NCBI GenBank assembly: GCA_002313255.1 | Contig: DCBA01000115.1 | Span: 1 to 25,847 of the forward strand | Reading direction: 5' to 3' | DNA from: Gammaproteobacteria bacterium UBA1119 | GTDB lineage: Bacteria > Pseudomonadota > Gammaproteobacteria > Pseudomonadales > Azotimanducaceae | DNA: 25,847 nucleotides | Part shown: piece after piece, positions 1 through 13,132 of the stretch | How positions within the stretch are numbered: position 1 is the stretch's first letter | Layout: each line of letters starts with the position of its first letter | Program-made: the position numbers and the translations under genes | Notes under the pieces: generated by a model | What the model was told of the DNA's origin: nothing | Seen by the model: only the letters and a program-made list of their open reading frames with translations | Databases searched by the model: none

Positions 1-133
1 CACCGTCGTCGGTGATTCCTGTGGCAACATCGGCAATCATTTGCCGTTGGCCCCGACGCGGATGGAATCCGCGAGCGTCCAGCCAGGATCGATAGGCGTC
101 CTGAATCTCATCTTTTAGTGCGTGCACCAACAT
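1..133 (-). CDS. DinG/YoaA-family ATP-dependent DNA helicase, N-terminal fragment
   Basis: Open frame of 44 codons running off the left edge, beginning with ATG at 133. The fragment contains the motif PRRGQRQMIADVA, which resembles the Q-motif-like region just before Walker A in DinG and YoaA (the pattern is PR..QRQM..AVA). Those proteins are iron-sulfur superfamily 2 helicases that unwind damaged or R-loop-containing DNA. The Walker A, Fe-S cysteines and all later motifs lie outside the window, so DinG and YoaA cannot be told apart here. No clear Shine-Dalgarno sequence is visible before the ATG. Its 5' end lies only 19 bp from the preferred start of the divergent dehydrogenase gene, so its promoter must lie inside that gene. 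The family call rests on one short motif. Confidence 0.65.
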   Translation of the reverse strand, partial: MLVHALKDEIQDAYRSWLDARGFHPRRGQRQMIADVATGITDDG

Positions 134-1221
134 GCGGCCGTACACTGCTTACATGAAAGTGGTTTTGTACCTTTTCTGGCTCTTGCTCGCGACAGAAATC
201 GTTGCGAATAGCACCGACTTCACAGTTTCCGTCCTAACAAACGACGTGCCCAATGCTCGCCAAATGGCTGAGAGTACCAGCGGTCTCTTATTTGTCGGAA
301 CGCGTCGTGCCGGCAAACTCTATGCTGTCGTTCCGCCTACAACTGTCGACGCGGATCCAGAAGTTGTCACGTTTGCAAGCGGTCTGACGATGCCTAGCGG
401 GGTCGTCCTTCTTGACGGCGATCTCTACGTGGGCGCCCTCAACCGAATCTTACGTTTCCCAAAGATCGAAACGACTTTTCGTGAGAAACCTCAACCCCAG
501 ATCATCTCGGAACAATTGCCCAAAAAACGCCATCACGGTTGGAAGTACCTCAGCGTAGGCCCGGACCGCCACTTGTACGTTCCCGTTGGCGCACCTTGCA
601 ATATTTGCCTGTCTCAGGATGAAAGACACGCAAGTATTTTACGAGTCGATCCGATAACGGGTGTATCGGAACTCTATGCCCGCGGCGTCCGCAATAGTGT
701 CGGCATGGCCTGGCATCCAAAAACGCATCAGTTATGGTTTTCTGACAACGGCCGCGACATGCTGGGAGATGACGTCCCTGATGAAGAAATCAACGTGGTC
801 GAGAAACCGGGTGCGCACTATGGCTATCCATTCGTACACGCTGGAGTCGTCCTAGACCCCAAATTTGGGAAGGAAATTGGGGGCCGTGTCTTCACCCCAC
901 CGAAGGTTCGGATACAGGCGCACAGCGCGGTTCTCGGAATGGATTTCTACACCAAGGAAGTCTTCCCGCCCAGCTACCGGAACGCACTTTTCATCGCCGA
1001 ACACGGTTCCTGGAACCGAACCAAAAAGGTCGGCTACCGCGTCAGTGTTATTCGGATCGCATCCGATCAAACGCTCGTGTACGAGCCTTTTATTGATATC
1101 TGGCTCAACGGACAAAAAGCCTCGGGGCGTCCCAATGACGTGCTCGTTTCCAAAGACGGAAGCCTCCTCATATCAGACGACCAGGAAGGCATTATTTACC
1201 GCGTCGTGTATTCGGGAAAAT

Positions 1222-4770
<3,549 letters not shown>

Positions 4771-4801
4771 TAGATTACCTTGGGCCCGATTTATTGCCGG
4801 G

Positions 4802-7800
4802 CTAACCTACGGCCATTTCCGCCGCTTGTTCTACATCCACCGAGACCAGCCGGGACACTCCCGGTTCATTCATGGTCACGCCCAGAAGGTGATCCGCCAT
4901 TTCCATCGTTAGCTTATTATGAGTGATCACCACGAACTGCACTTCGCTCGACATCTCTTCGATAAGATCAGCAAATCGAACGACATTGGCGTCGTCCAAC
5001 GGCGCATCGACCTCATCGAGAAGACACACCGGACTGGGATTCAGCTGAAATATTGCGAATACCAGCGCTACCGCCGTCATCGCTTTTTCGCCTCCCGATA
5101 ACAAGTGAACGTTTGCATTACGTTTACCTGGTGGTCGTGCCATGAGTGTGATACCGGTATCGAGCAGGTCCTCCCCTGTCAGCTCCAACTGAGCGTGTCC
5201 TCCACCGAACACTTTCGGAAATATAGTTTTTAGGTGACCGTTAACTTCGTCATAGGTCGCCTTGAATCGTGATCTTGTTTCCCGATCTATGCGTTTGATC
5301 GCCGCGTTCAAGGTATCAAGCGCTTCCTCAAGATCTGCATGTTGTTTATCTAGGTACTGTTTCCTTTCCGATTGTTCCTCAAATTCTTCGATCGCAGCCA
5401 GATTGATCGCACCCAGTCGTTCTAACCGACGCCCAATTAGTTCCAACGCCGCAACAAGCTCGTCCTCCGTAACCTCTGGGGCTACGGCGACCAAGGCGTC
5501 CTCAGCAGTTATCCCTGTCTGGTCTAGTTGTTGGCGCACGTTCGCGAGTTTCACCACCACGCCTTCACGATCGATGCGACGTTCCTCCAATCGCCTCCGG
5601 GTCTCTTCAATCCGTGTATCCGCGTCCTGACGCTTTGCCTGTTGCATGGTAATTTCGCCATCAATGACTTCCATTCGATCACGAACCGAACTGAGCTCCC
5701 CATCAATATTCTTGCGTTCCGATAAAACCGACTCTAATTGCTTTTTGAGGGTAGGCAACGGCCGTTCGTTATCCGACAGACTGTTATCGATGTCTTGAAG
5801 CCGTTGATCGAATTCCCCGCGTTGCGTCACCAATCGACGACGTGCGTTCTCGCATGCCTGCAAGGAAGATTCGAGCGACTGACATTCGAGTTTAAGCGTG
5901 TGGTAGTGGTCTCTAACGGAATTTGACGCACCACGGGCCAATTCGAGTTGTTCGATCCCCCGATCACGCGATCTTGTTAATTCGTCACGTTCATCCCGCA
6001 GTTGATCCGCTTCGGCAACTAGGCTGATTAAATTAAACCGCGACTCCTCAAGCTTCGTAGATTCCTGCTTAATCTGGCTTTCTAGTTCACCATGTTCTTT
6101 TTTGTTGAGCGTCCTGCGCGCCACTGCTTCCTCCTCACGCACCCGGTTGACGCCATGATCCGTCTTGACACTTGACAGCTTGTTCGATAATTCGGCCTGC
6201 CGGGTCTGCAAGCCATCGCGCTCCGATTCCAATGCTTGAACTTGGTTCTTCATTAACGTGAGATCTTCTTGGAGCTCGGCAAGGTGGGCTTCAGCATCTT
6301 CGACTTCGTGTTCCAGCACCTCAAGTACATGACCGCGTTCGATAACTCCTTGTCCAGATTCGTCGACTTGTCGGAACCGGAGCCAGTCTCGGCCAAACCA
6401 AACGCCGTTCGCTAAGATCACGCTTTCAGCTGGCCGCAGCTTGGTTCGAGCCAGTACCGCCTCTTCCATGGACTCGGCGGCAAAAATTCCATCGAGAAGT
6501 CCACCCAGAGAGGCGTCCACATCTTCAACATATGCCGCCAGCGGTCGCAGTTCACCGACCGAGCGATCGTCGGACGACGCTTGGTACAACGTAACCTCGC
6601 CACCCGCGAGATCGGTAACCTTGTCCGCAAACGTTGTAATGTCATCCACACTGACCGCCATCAAATCCGTGCCAAGAGCGACCTCCACGGCCCGTTCCCA
6701 ACCCGCCGTCACCTTCAGACCATCACGTATCCGCGACGCCTCAGACAAACCATGTCCGACTAACCACGCGTCCGTTTCGGTTCCCTCAACACCAGTTGTG
6801 GCTTGCTGGAGCGCAGACAGCGAGGCAAGTTCGTGGCGCATAGCCTGAACAGAAATTCGAGCTTCCTCCAGCGAACGTTCTCGTTCTACAACGTTGTCTC
6901 GAGCTAACCGTAACGCCTCAATGCACGCCTCAAAATCGGCCGCCAAGGCGTTGACCGTTCCTTGCACATGTTCCACTTGCTCCGCTAGGTCGCGGAGACT
7001 GGAAGCCTCGGAACCCGAGCCCGGATGTTCCGTGTCAAGCTGATCGCGCCGAGCACGCAGCCGCAAGAGCACTTGATCCAAATGTTCGACACGGCTCTCC
7101 TGGACGTGGATTGCAGCGTCATTTGCACTCGCACGTGCGCTAAATGCATCCCACGAGCGCTGCAACTCAATTACCGAAGATTCGTTGGCGGTAAGTTCCG
7201 AACTCACGCGTTCAAAATCGACCTCGACCGCTTCTAGTTCAGGTTTCTTGGCTATGACACCTTCCTGCAAAGACAGGATCTCGGCGTCATCCATCTCGAG
7301 TTGAGTCGCGGTTTCGGCCTGTCGAACAACAACCCCTTTGCGATCCTGGCCCAGCTGGACAATTCTTTCTTGATTAAACTGTATGCCTTCCTCGAGACGT
7401 GCAATATCGGTACCCAACTTGTAGTAGTTACCCTGCGTGTCGTTGAACTTGTCAGTGGTCTCGGATTGCTCTGCTCTGGCTTTTTCAAGCGTCGTGTCGA
7501 GGCTCTGCAGCTCGGTCCTATTGCGTTCATTCCCCAGTTCCAGCTCCGACAAATTTTCCTCGTGCACGGCTAAACCGGCCTCAAGAGCTCTTAGCTTGAT
7601 CGTGTACAAAGCCGCGGTGGTACCACGCTCTTCTTCTTTAAATTTCCTGTACTTCTCGGCGTTTCGTGATTGTCGTTTTAAATGAGCTAGTTGCCGGTCA
7701 AGTTCGTCGCGAATGTCGTTTAAACGATCAAGATTTTCGACTGTGCGCTTGATCCGATTTTCTGTTTCTCGGCGACGTTCTCTGTATTTTGAAATTCCAG

Positions 7801-8302
7801 CCGCTTCTTCTAAGTAATTTCTTAACTCTTCCGGCTTGGCGTCCACCAACTGGCTAATCATGCCCTGTTCGATGATCGAGTAGCTCCGGGGGCCAAATCC
7901 CGTACCTAAAAAGATATCCATGACGTCGCGGCGACGGCAGCGGTTACCATTTAAGTAATAAGTGGACTGCGCGTCCCTCGCCACTTCGCGGCGAATCGCT
8001 ATCTCCCCGTACGACGCGTAAGCACCGCCAATCCGCGAGTCGCTGTTGTCGAATAACAATTCGACACTAGCCATCGCAGTCGGTTGCCGAGCACTAGAGC
8101 CATTGAAAATAACGTCCGTAAGTGCCTCGCCCCGCAGTTGTCGGGCGGAACTTTCTCCCATCACCCACCGTACTGCATCGATGATATTTGACTTACCACA
8201 GCCGTTCGGACCGACGACGGCACATGTTTTTCCGGGGAGGCTGACCGTTGTCGGATCGACAAAGGATTTAAAACCAGCAAGCTTTATCGCTTTAAGTCGC
8301 AT
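4802..8302 (-). CDS. smc: Chromosome segregation protein SMC
   Basis: 1166 residues, full length for bacterial SMC, the ATPase that with ScpA and ScpB compacts and resolves chromosomes. The N-terminal head carries Walker A (GPNGCGKSN, residues about 32-40). Long coiled coils flank a hinge at roughly residues 510-655. The C-terminal head has the ABC signature LSGGEK (about 1068) and Walker B (VCLLDEVDAPLDD, about 1092-1104). SMC rather than MukB is the form present, as in most gammaproteobacteria outside the enterobacterial group. The gene is first in the smc-zipA-ligA-lipoprotein unit and is preceded by an AT-rich gap with a candidate promoter. No scpA or scpB lies in the window. Confidence 0.98.
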   Translation of the reverse strand: MRLKAIKLAGFKSFVDPTTVSLPGKTCAVVGPNGCGKSNIIDAVRWVMGESSARQLRGEALTDVIFNGSSARQPTAMASVELLFDNSDSRIGGAYASYGEIAIRREVARDAQSTYYLNGNRCRRRDVMDIFLGTGFGPRSYSIIEQGMISQLVDAKPEELRNYLEEAAGISKYRERRRETENRIKRTVENLDRLNDIRDELDRQLAHLKRQSRNAEKYRKFKEEERGTTAALYTIKLRALEAGLAVHEENLSELELGNERNRTELQSLDTTLEKARAEQSETTDKFNDTQGNYYKLGTDIARLEEGIQFNQERIVQLGQDRKGVVVRQAETATQLEMDDAEILSLQEGVIAKKPELEAVEVDFERVSSELTANESSVIELQRSWDAFSARASANDAAIHVQESRVEHLDQVLLRLRARRDQLDTEHPGSGSEASSLRDLAEQVEHVQGTVNALAADFEACIEALRLARDNVVERERSLEEARISVQAMRHELASLSALQQATTGVEGTETDAWLVGHGLSEASRIRDGLKVTAGWERAVEVALGTDLMAVSVDDITTFADKVTDLAGGEVTLYQASSDDRSVGELRPLAAYVEDVDASLGGLLDGIFAAESMEEAVLARTKLRPAESVILANGVWFGRDWLRFRQVDESGQGVIERGHVLEVLEHEVEDAEAHLAELQEDLTLMKNQVQALESERDGLQTRQAELSNKLSSVKTDHGVNRVREEEAVARRTLNKKEHGELESQIKQESTKLEESRFNLISLVAEADQLRDERDELTRSRDRGIEQLELARGASNSVRDHYHTLKLECQSLESSLQACENARRRLVTQRGEFDQRLQDIDNSLSDNERPLPTLKKQLESVLSERKNIDGELSSVRDRMEVIDGEITMQQAKRQDADTRIEETRRRLEERRIDREGVVVKLANVRQQLDQTGITAEDALVAVAPEVTEDELVAALELIGRRLERLGAINLAAIEEFEEQSERKQYLDKQHADLEEALDTLNAAIKRIDRETRSRFKATYDEVNGHLKTIFPKVFGGGHAQLELTGEDLLDTGITLMARPPGKRNANVHLLSGGEKAMTAVALVFAIFQLNPSPVCLLDEVDAPLDDANVVRFADLIEEMSSEVQFVVITHNKLTMEMADHLLGVTMNEPGVSRLVSVDVEQAAEMAVG

Positions 8303-8541
8303 TCAGTGATGAAACACTGTGCCTGTTAGTCAGCAGAGCGTAGTTTAGCAGAAGTGCATATATTTCAACAACTTAAATACGTAACTAATTGTTAAAAATA
8401 TATAACAGCCAGCTTACATGACGAAACCCTTTCAAGAGATATCGGCATGCGACCCGTTATCGACGATTCGACAGGCATTGGCGGGGCAACAAATCACTCG
8501 GCAATTCGTATGCTTGTTCGTCCATGCGCACACTGTGACAC
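8303..8541. other. AT-rich intergenic region between ccmI and smc
   Basis: A 239-bp gap between two operons on the same strand. Positions about 8340-8410 are strikingly AT-rich (runs such as TTGTTAAAAATATATAACA) against the roughly balanced surroundings. I see no convincing Rho-independent terminator for the ccm operon, no RNA gene and no coding frame with family features. Rightward open frames that begin here continue antisense into ccmI and are shadows. Confidence 0.6.
8342..8368 (-). promoter_or_regulatory. Candidate promoter for smc
   Basis: Read on the minus strand, TTGAAA (8368-8363) and TAAACT (8347-8342) resemble -35 and -10 boxes. The spacing is 15 bp, short of the usual 17, but TGC directly before TAAACT makes an extended -10, which tolerates a poor -35. 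It lies about 40 bp upstream of the smc start, in the most AT-rich stretch of the gap. Assigned by eye only. Confidence 0.35.
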
Positions 8542-9729
8542 TCATTTCGATTCAACGACGTCCGGGTCATCTGCAAAGGACAGACGGACGGTTGCCCCGT
8601 CTGGTATCAAGACTTCGCTTAGCCTCTCCATATCTCCGGGATGCGTATTGGCGCTACCCGTGACCGATACCCGGGCAACGACGTATACATGGTTTACAGA
8701 AGAAATAGGCCGCGATGGGTCCATGCTGACTGCATCGTCAAGCGTGATGTTAAACGAATCCCTACCATCTAATGGTCTCCTGACCACTGCCAATGGCGGA
8801 CCCGCACTCTCCGAACGCGCATACACCAGGAGCCAGGAAAGCTTTTTTGGAATCGTGCGAACATCGACGAAAACGTTCACGTGTGGGCGCGCAGAGCTCA
8901 ATTGTGACCTCGCGGTAACAAGCGCCCGTTCGAAAAAATCTCGCTGTGCTCCAACTATTTCTTGTCGGAGCGCCCGATCACTGTAGTTAACCACTCGCTC
9001 ATGCTGACGCCGTTGAACCGCATCTAACGTCAATAATTCGAGCACGGACGGATGATCGGTTCGATACGTTTGAATCTTGTCAACGATCCCCTGTGCATCG
9101 GTATCGAGAATGCCACCGGCAGCTAAGAATGCTGCTTGAGCCCAATGCACTTCGACATCGATTAGCGGTGTATCTCCCGGCGCTTGGACCAAAGCAAATG
9201 CCTCGGCCGCATCCGAGAACCGCTCGGCTTTAAAATACGCAAGCGCCAGGTAGTACCAGCTCGTACGGTCTTGAGGACGTTTCTTTACCCGGACATTTAA
9301 TCGTTTTACGGCCTCGTCTAGTTCGGCACGCGTCGAGTTAGTGCTCGTTACCACCGACCCGACATTTCGTATGGATACGGCGCTCGGATCTCCCCAATGT
9401 AGGTATAAGGCTACGGATGCAGCTACGACTACAAACGCGAGACTTAACCCAATCAACCGGGAACTCCCCTCATCACCGTCGGCATCTCGGCCTTCGAGAT
9501 CCGCCAGCAAGGCGACACCCAATTCTTCCCTGAGTTCCGCCGAATCAACGGTTTCAATTACCCGGGATTTCATTTCTGTCTCGATCTCGTTCAAGCGATC
9601 CCGATAAAGCGCTTTGCGCGCGTCATCGTCCGACCAACGCGCTTTTGGCCGAAAGTACGCGACGCCAAAAAATACCCAAGCGGATGTCGCGAGCAAGGCC
9701 ACACCCATGCCGAGATAGATCGCGATCAT
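8542..9729 (-). CDS. ccmI: Cytochrome c maturation protein CcmI
   Basis: 395 residues. An N-terminal membrane segment is followed by a cytoplasmic loop (about 30-90), a second membrane segment (LIGLSLAFVVVAASVALYLHWG, about 92-113), a TPR-like periplasmic domain and a C-terminal periplasmic domain. CcmI is the apocytochrome chaperone that binds the C-terminal helix of unfolded c-type cytochromes and delivers them to CcmF/CcmH for haem ligation. In E. coli it is fused to CcmL as CcmH; here the two are separate genes, as in Pseudomonas and Rhodobacter. The ATG overlaps the ccmH stop as ATGA, so translation is probably coupled. It is the last gene of the ccm operon. Confidence 0.92.
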   Translation of the reverse strand: MIAIYLGMGVALLATSAWVFFGVAYFRPKARWSDDDARKALYRDRLNEIETEMKSRVIETVDSAELREELGVALLADLEGRDADGDEGSSRLIGLSLAFVVVAASVALYLHWGDPSAVSIRNVGSVVTSTNSTRAELDEAVKRLNVRVKKRPQDRTSWYYLALAYFKAERFSDAAEAFALVQAPGDTPLIDVEVHWAQAAFLAAGGILDTDAQGIVDKIQTYRTDHPSVLELLTLDAVQRRQHERVVNYSDRALRQEIVGAQRDFFERALVTARSQLSSARPHVNVFVDVRTIPKKLSWLLVYARSESAGPPLAVVRRPLDGRDSFNITLDDAVSMDPSRPISSVNHVYVVARVSVTGSANTHPGDMERLSEVLIPDGATVRLSFADDPDVVESK

Positions 9730-10163
9730 TGTTTCCGGATAGCCTCCAACTGGGCTCGCTCCTCATCGGATAACGAAACTCTTGTCATGCGACTACCAAT
9801 TCTCCGGAGCACCAAAATGCCTACCAACAGCAGGAGAGGTGGTCCAAACCACAGGATCCACGTATTCGCTCTAACTGGCGGGTCATACAACACGAAATCT
9901 CCGTATCGAGCCTGTAAATAGCGACGCACTTGATCGTCAGTCATTCCCTCGTCGACCAATCGGTAGACCGTGCGCCTCAAATCCCGCGCAACCGGCGCGT
10001 CGGAGCCCGAAAGATTGGTGTTAAGGCATTTAGGACAACGGAATTCCGCGATAAGGGCGCTATAACGAAGCCGCTCAGCTTCATCCTCGAACTCAAAGGC
10101 ATCAATAGTGGATACTCCTGCAACCCACACTCCAAGTAACCCCGAGAGAAGCGAGCTAACCAT
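9726..10163 (-). CDS. ccmH: Cytochrome c maturation protein CcmH (CcmL type)
   Basis: 145 residues: a signal sequence, a three-helix periplasmic domain with the redox pair FRCPKCLN (Cys43, Cys46), and one C-terminal membrane anchor (ILWFGPPLLLLVGILVLRRIG). It acts with CcmG to keep the two haem-binding thiols of apocytochrome c reduced before haem attachment. The family motif usually reads RCxxCQ(N); here the position after the second cysteine is Leu. Its start lies 8 bp inside the end of ccmG and its stop overlaps ccmI. Confidence 0.93.
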   Translation of the reverse strand: MVSSLLSGLLGVWVAGVSTIDAFEFEDEAERLRYSALIAEFRCPKCLNTNLSGSDAPVARDLRRTVYRLVDEGMTDDQVRRYLQARYGDFVLYDPPVRANTWILWFGPPLLLLVGILVLRRIGSRMTRVSLSDEERAQLEAIRKQ

Positions 10164-10689
10164 CGGTCAACGAATCCAAGATCGGTAAAAACTCTCGATT
10201 CCAGTTTCTATCGTTCACGTCACCGACATGCCTAAAACGTATGATGCCGTCAGCGTCCACGATAAATGTCTCTGGCGCACCATACACACCAAGGTCGACA
10301 CCCAAATCACCACTCGCGTCCACAATCGTGAAATCGTAGGGATCTCCGTAAAGACTCAGCCAACGGCGAGCTTTCTCGCCGTCGTCGCGATAGTTAATTC
10401 CTACAATCGACAATCCCGTCGCCCTCCTTATGTTCATCAGCGTGGTGTGTTCGTGCAAACAGGTTGGACACCAGGTCGCCCAAACGTTCACCAGTCGGAT
10501 TTCTCCTAGCAAGGTTTGGTGCCCCAACACCTTCCCCGACGTCAGTTCAGGCAGCTGAAATCCCGGGAAACGCTGCCCGACCAGAGCCGAGGGTAGGCGG
10601 GAGGGATCGTTTAGATGAAACCCCGCATAAAGGATCGCGACCAATGCGACAAAGCCGATAAGCGGCGCAAAAAAAACTGCTCGTTTCAC
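10156..10689 (-). CDS. ccmG: Thiol:disulfide oxidoreductase CcmG/DsbE
   Basis: 177 residues from the GTG at 10689. A membrane anchor (VFFAPLIGFVALVAILYAGF) is followed by a periplasmic thioredoxin fold with WCPTC (Cys74, Cys77) and the cis-Pro region YGAPETFIVDADG. It passes electrons from DsbD to CcmH/apocytochrome c in haem ligation. The reading frame is open back to 10842, but the upstream part is antisense-free ccmF coding sequence and contains no signal sequence. The GTG forms a GTGA overlap with the ccmF stop and directly precedes the anchor, which decides the start. Confidence 0.94.
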   Translation of the reverse strand: MKRAVFFAPLIGFVALVAILYAGFHLNDPSRLPSALVGQRFPGFQLPELTSGKVLGHQTLLGEIRLVNVWATWCPTCLHEHTTLMNIRRATGLSIVGINYRDDGEKARRWLSLYGDPYDFTIVDASGDLGVDLGVYGAPETFIVDADGIIRFRHVGDVNDRNWNREFLPILDSLTDG

Positions 10690-12710
10690 GCCACCTTGCC
10701 TGCCGTAGCAAGTCCGTCCCGCCGCAACGCCAAACGTCGATATCGACTGTCCATGACCGCAAGTAATCCTCCAAAGCAAATCAACAATCCGCCGCACCAC
10801 ACCCAGCGAACCAACACTTTCTCTTGAATCCGCACCCCCCACGAACCGTCCGGTAGGGGCTCTCCTAATGCAACATATAAGTCCTGGAAGAATCCCGCTT
10901 CGATACCCGCCTCTGTCATCACGCTATTGCGAGCCAAGTAATTTCGTTTTTCGGGATAAAGACTTATTCCTCCCACATCAAATTTCGCCCGTTGGGCGAT
11001 GTAATTAGGACCGTTAACGGTGGTTACGGAAGCGAAATGGTATTGCCGTGCATTCAGTTCAACCGTATCGCCTGGCGACATCCGAACCTCGGTTTCGTGC
11101 GAGAACACGCTAGTAACCGCCACGCCCACAGCGCCAACCGCAAAACCGACATGAGCCAATAACATGCCCAGGTATCCAAGCGGACGCGCGCCTTTCCGCT
11201 GAATGAAGTCAACGCCGTGACTCAAAAGTAACCAGATAGCGAGTGTAACGGCGATTACGACACCCACGATGCTTCCAGTATTCAACACGCGATCCGACGT
11301 GATCGCGATAACGAAAAATACGCCGCCAACCAACGTCGAGGCCAGCAAGAGCAAGCCAACTTGTCGGAATAACTGAATCGGCGTTCGCTTCCAACGCGCC
11401 ACCGGTACCAGCGCTAAAAATACAGCAAGGAGGCCCATCAAAGGGACAAACAAGCGGTTAAAGTATGGTGGTCCAACTGAAATCTTGTCCCCGCCAGTAA
11501 CCGCTTCGTATGCAAGCGGATAGAGCGTACCAACAAGCACAACAGCAACGGCAACCACGAATAGCGCGTTGTTGATTAGTAAAAACAGCTCGCGTGAAAG
11601 ACCCATGTATGCGATACGGCCGCGAATCGCGGGTACCCTGATCGCATAAAGCGCCAACGAACCTCCGACCGTCACTCCCAGCAACACGAGCAAAAAGACA
11701 CCGCGCTCCGGATCCACTGCAAACGCATGCACGCTCGTTAGCACGCCGGACCGCACAATAAATGCACCCAACAAGCAAAGAGAGAAGGTCAATATAGTAA
11801 GAAGCACCGTCCAACCCCGGAACGCGCTTCGTTTTTCGGTAACGGCAAGTGAGTGAATAAGGGCAGTTCCTGCAAGCCACGGCATGAACGAGGCGTTTTC
11901 AACAGGATCCCAAAACCACCATCCGCCCCAACCGAGCTCGTAGTATGCCCACCAGCTACCCAAGGTTATCCCCACCGTGAGAAAGGCCCACGCAACATTA
12001 GTCCAGGGCCTTGTCCACCGGGCCCAAGTCGCGTCCAGCCGTCCTGAAATTAATCCCGCCACGCCGAAAGCAAAAGCAACCGAAAAGCCGACGTAGCCCG
12101 TGTACAAAAGTGGCGGATGCACGATTAAACCAAAGTCCTGCAGCAGCGGATTCAAATCTGCGCCCACCGTCGGGACATTCGGAACGAGCCTCAGAAATGG
12201 ATTGCTCGTCTGGAGCAGGAAAAGCAGGAAACCAGTATTCAATAATCCAAGCGTCCCGAGTACTCGTCCATATATCTGATAGGGCAAACGGCGGCCGATT
12301 ATGGCCACCGCAAACGTCCATCCGGCCATGATCAGAGTCCATAAAAGAAAAGATCCCTCGTGCGCTCCCCAAACGGCACTAACCTTGTAATACCAGGGCA
12401 GCAGCGTATTCGAATTCGTGGCGACGTAAACAACCGAGTAGTCGTCTTTGAGAAAAGCGTGGACCAACAAGGCAAATGCAACCACGAGTGTTACAAGTTG
12501 CAAAACTGCAAACGAGCCACTGTTTTCCACCCAACTTCGCCGTCTCGTCGCCGCACCCACATGACCGAGAACACTCAGAACGATCGCCGCAACAAGGCCG
12601 ATGATGGCCGCAAGATGCCCTATCTCGGGTCCAGCACCCCAGAGCGTCCCCAACGTGGCATCGAAACTCTCGTACTTTACCGTCAGAATGTCCGACGTCG
12701 AGGTCGTCAA
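10686..12710 (-). CDS. ccmF: Haem lyase subunit CcmF
   Basis: 674 residues, normal for CcmF, the polytopic membrane protein that attaches haem from holo-CcmE to apocytochrome c. The tryptophan-rich haem-handling motif is intact (GWGGWWFWDPVENASFMPWL), and the membrane segments and large C-terminal periplasmic loop are in the expected places. There is no ATG near the N-terminus. The TTG at 12710 overlaps the ccmE stop (TTGA) and has GGGAG seven bases upstream. That gives an N-terminal extension of about 29 residues ahead of the usual PE(L/I)GH start of the family. A later TTG (codon 20) is possible but has no such support. Confidence 0.96.
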   Translation of the reverse strand: MTTSTSDILTVKYESFDATLGTLWGAGPEIGHLAAIIGLVAAIVLSVLGHVGAATRRRSWVENSGSFAVLQLVTLVVAFALLVHAFLKDDYSVVYVATNSNTLLPWYYKVSAVWGAHEGSFLLWTLIMAGWTFAVAIIGRRLPYQIYGRVLGTLGLLNTGFLLFLLQTSNPFLRLVPNVPTVGADLNPLLQDFGLIVHPPLLYTGYVGFSVAFAFGVAGLISGRLDATWARWTRPWTNVAWAFLTVGITLGSWWAYYELGWGGWWFWDPVENASFMPWLAGTALIHSLAVTEKRSAFRGWTVLLTILTFSLCLLGAFIVRSGVLTSVHAFAVDPERGVFLLVLLGVTVGGSLALYAIRVPAIRGRIAYMGLSRELFLLINNALFVVAVAVVLVGTLYPLAYEAVTGGDKISVGPPYFNRLFVPLMGLLAVFLALVPVARWKRTPIQLFRQVGLLLLASTLVGGVFFVIAITSDRVLNTGSIVGVVIAVTLAIWLLLSHGVDFIQRKGARPLGYLGMLLAHVGFAVGAVGVAVTSVFSHETEVRMSPGDTVELNARQYHFASVTTVNGPNYIAQRAKFDVGGISLYPEKRNYLARNSVMTEAGIEAGFFQDLYVALGEPLPDGSWGVRIQEKVLVRWVWCGGLLICFGGLLAVMDSRYRRLALRRDGLATAGKVA

Positions 12711-13132
12711 GATTCTGCTCCCATATCCACTAATTCTGGTGGCATGTAATTTTCATCATGCTTGGCGAGTACTTCCTTTGCGTAGAAGACGCGGCTCGCA
12801 TCGAGTTGCCCTACCACAAGAACGCCTTGCCCTTCTCGAAAGAGACCGGGTAGCAACCCTTCGTATCGAACCTCGAACCTCGATCCACGAAGATCGGATA
12901 ACACGAAAGAGACACCGAGGCCTTCCGGCTTGAAGTCAAGACTACCCTTTTCCACCATGCCGCCGGCGCGAATGCGTTTAGCGATTGGGGCTTCTCCACC
13001 CACAATCTTTTGCGGCTCGTAAAAGAGATCTATGTTCTCTTGCAACGCAAACAACACCACCCCTATCGTCAGCGCACTACCGAAAAGTAAGAACAGAACG
13101 ACGGCCAAACGCTGTCTACGAATGGGGCGCAT
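12707..13132 (-). CDS. ccmE: Haem chaperone CcmE
   Basis: 141 residues from the ATG at 13132. One N-terminal membrane anchor (LAVVLFLLFGSALTIGVVLFAL) is followed by a periplasmic OB-fold with the haem-binding motif KHDENY: His125 is the covalent haem ligand and Tyr129 the conserved partner. CcmE accepts haem from CcmABCD and carries it to CcmF. The frame stays open to 13351, but that upstream part overlaps ccmD out of frame and has no family features. The ATG makes a TAATG overlap with the ccmD stop, and the ccmE stop overlaps the ccmF start. Confidence 0.95.
   Translation of the reverse strand: MRPIRRQRLAVVLFLLFGSALTIGVVLFALQENIDLFYEPQKIVGGEAPIAKRIRAGGMVEKGSLDFKPEGLGVSFVLSDLRGSRFEVRYEGLLPGLFREGQGVLVVGQLDASRVFYAKEVLAKHDENYMPPELVDMGAES
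12718..12722 (-). promoter_or_regulatory. Ribosome binding site supporting the TTG start of ccmF
   Basis: GGGAG on the minus strand, seven bases before the TTG at 12710 and inside the last codons of ccmE. It supports use of TTG in the TTGA stop/start overlap. Confidence 0.55.

Noticed and set aside
8447..8986. 179-codon plus-strand frame across the ccmI end and the gap before smc
   Set aside because: Mostly antisense to ccmI, Ser/Thr/Arg-rich, no family pattern; a shadow of ccmI codon structure.
10690..10842. N-terminal extension of the CcmG frame
   Set aside because: Lies wholly within ccmF in another frame, carries no signal sequence, and the GTG at 10689 fits the overlap and the membrane anchor.
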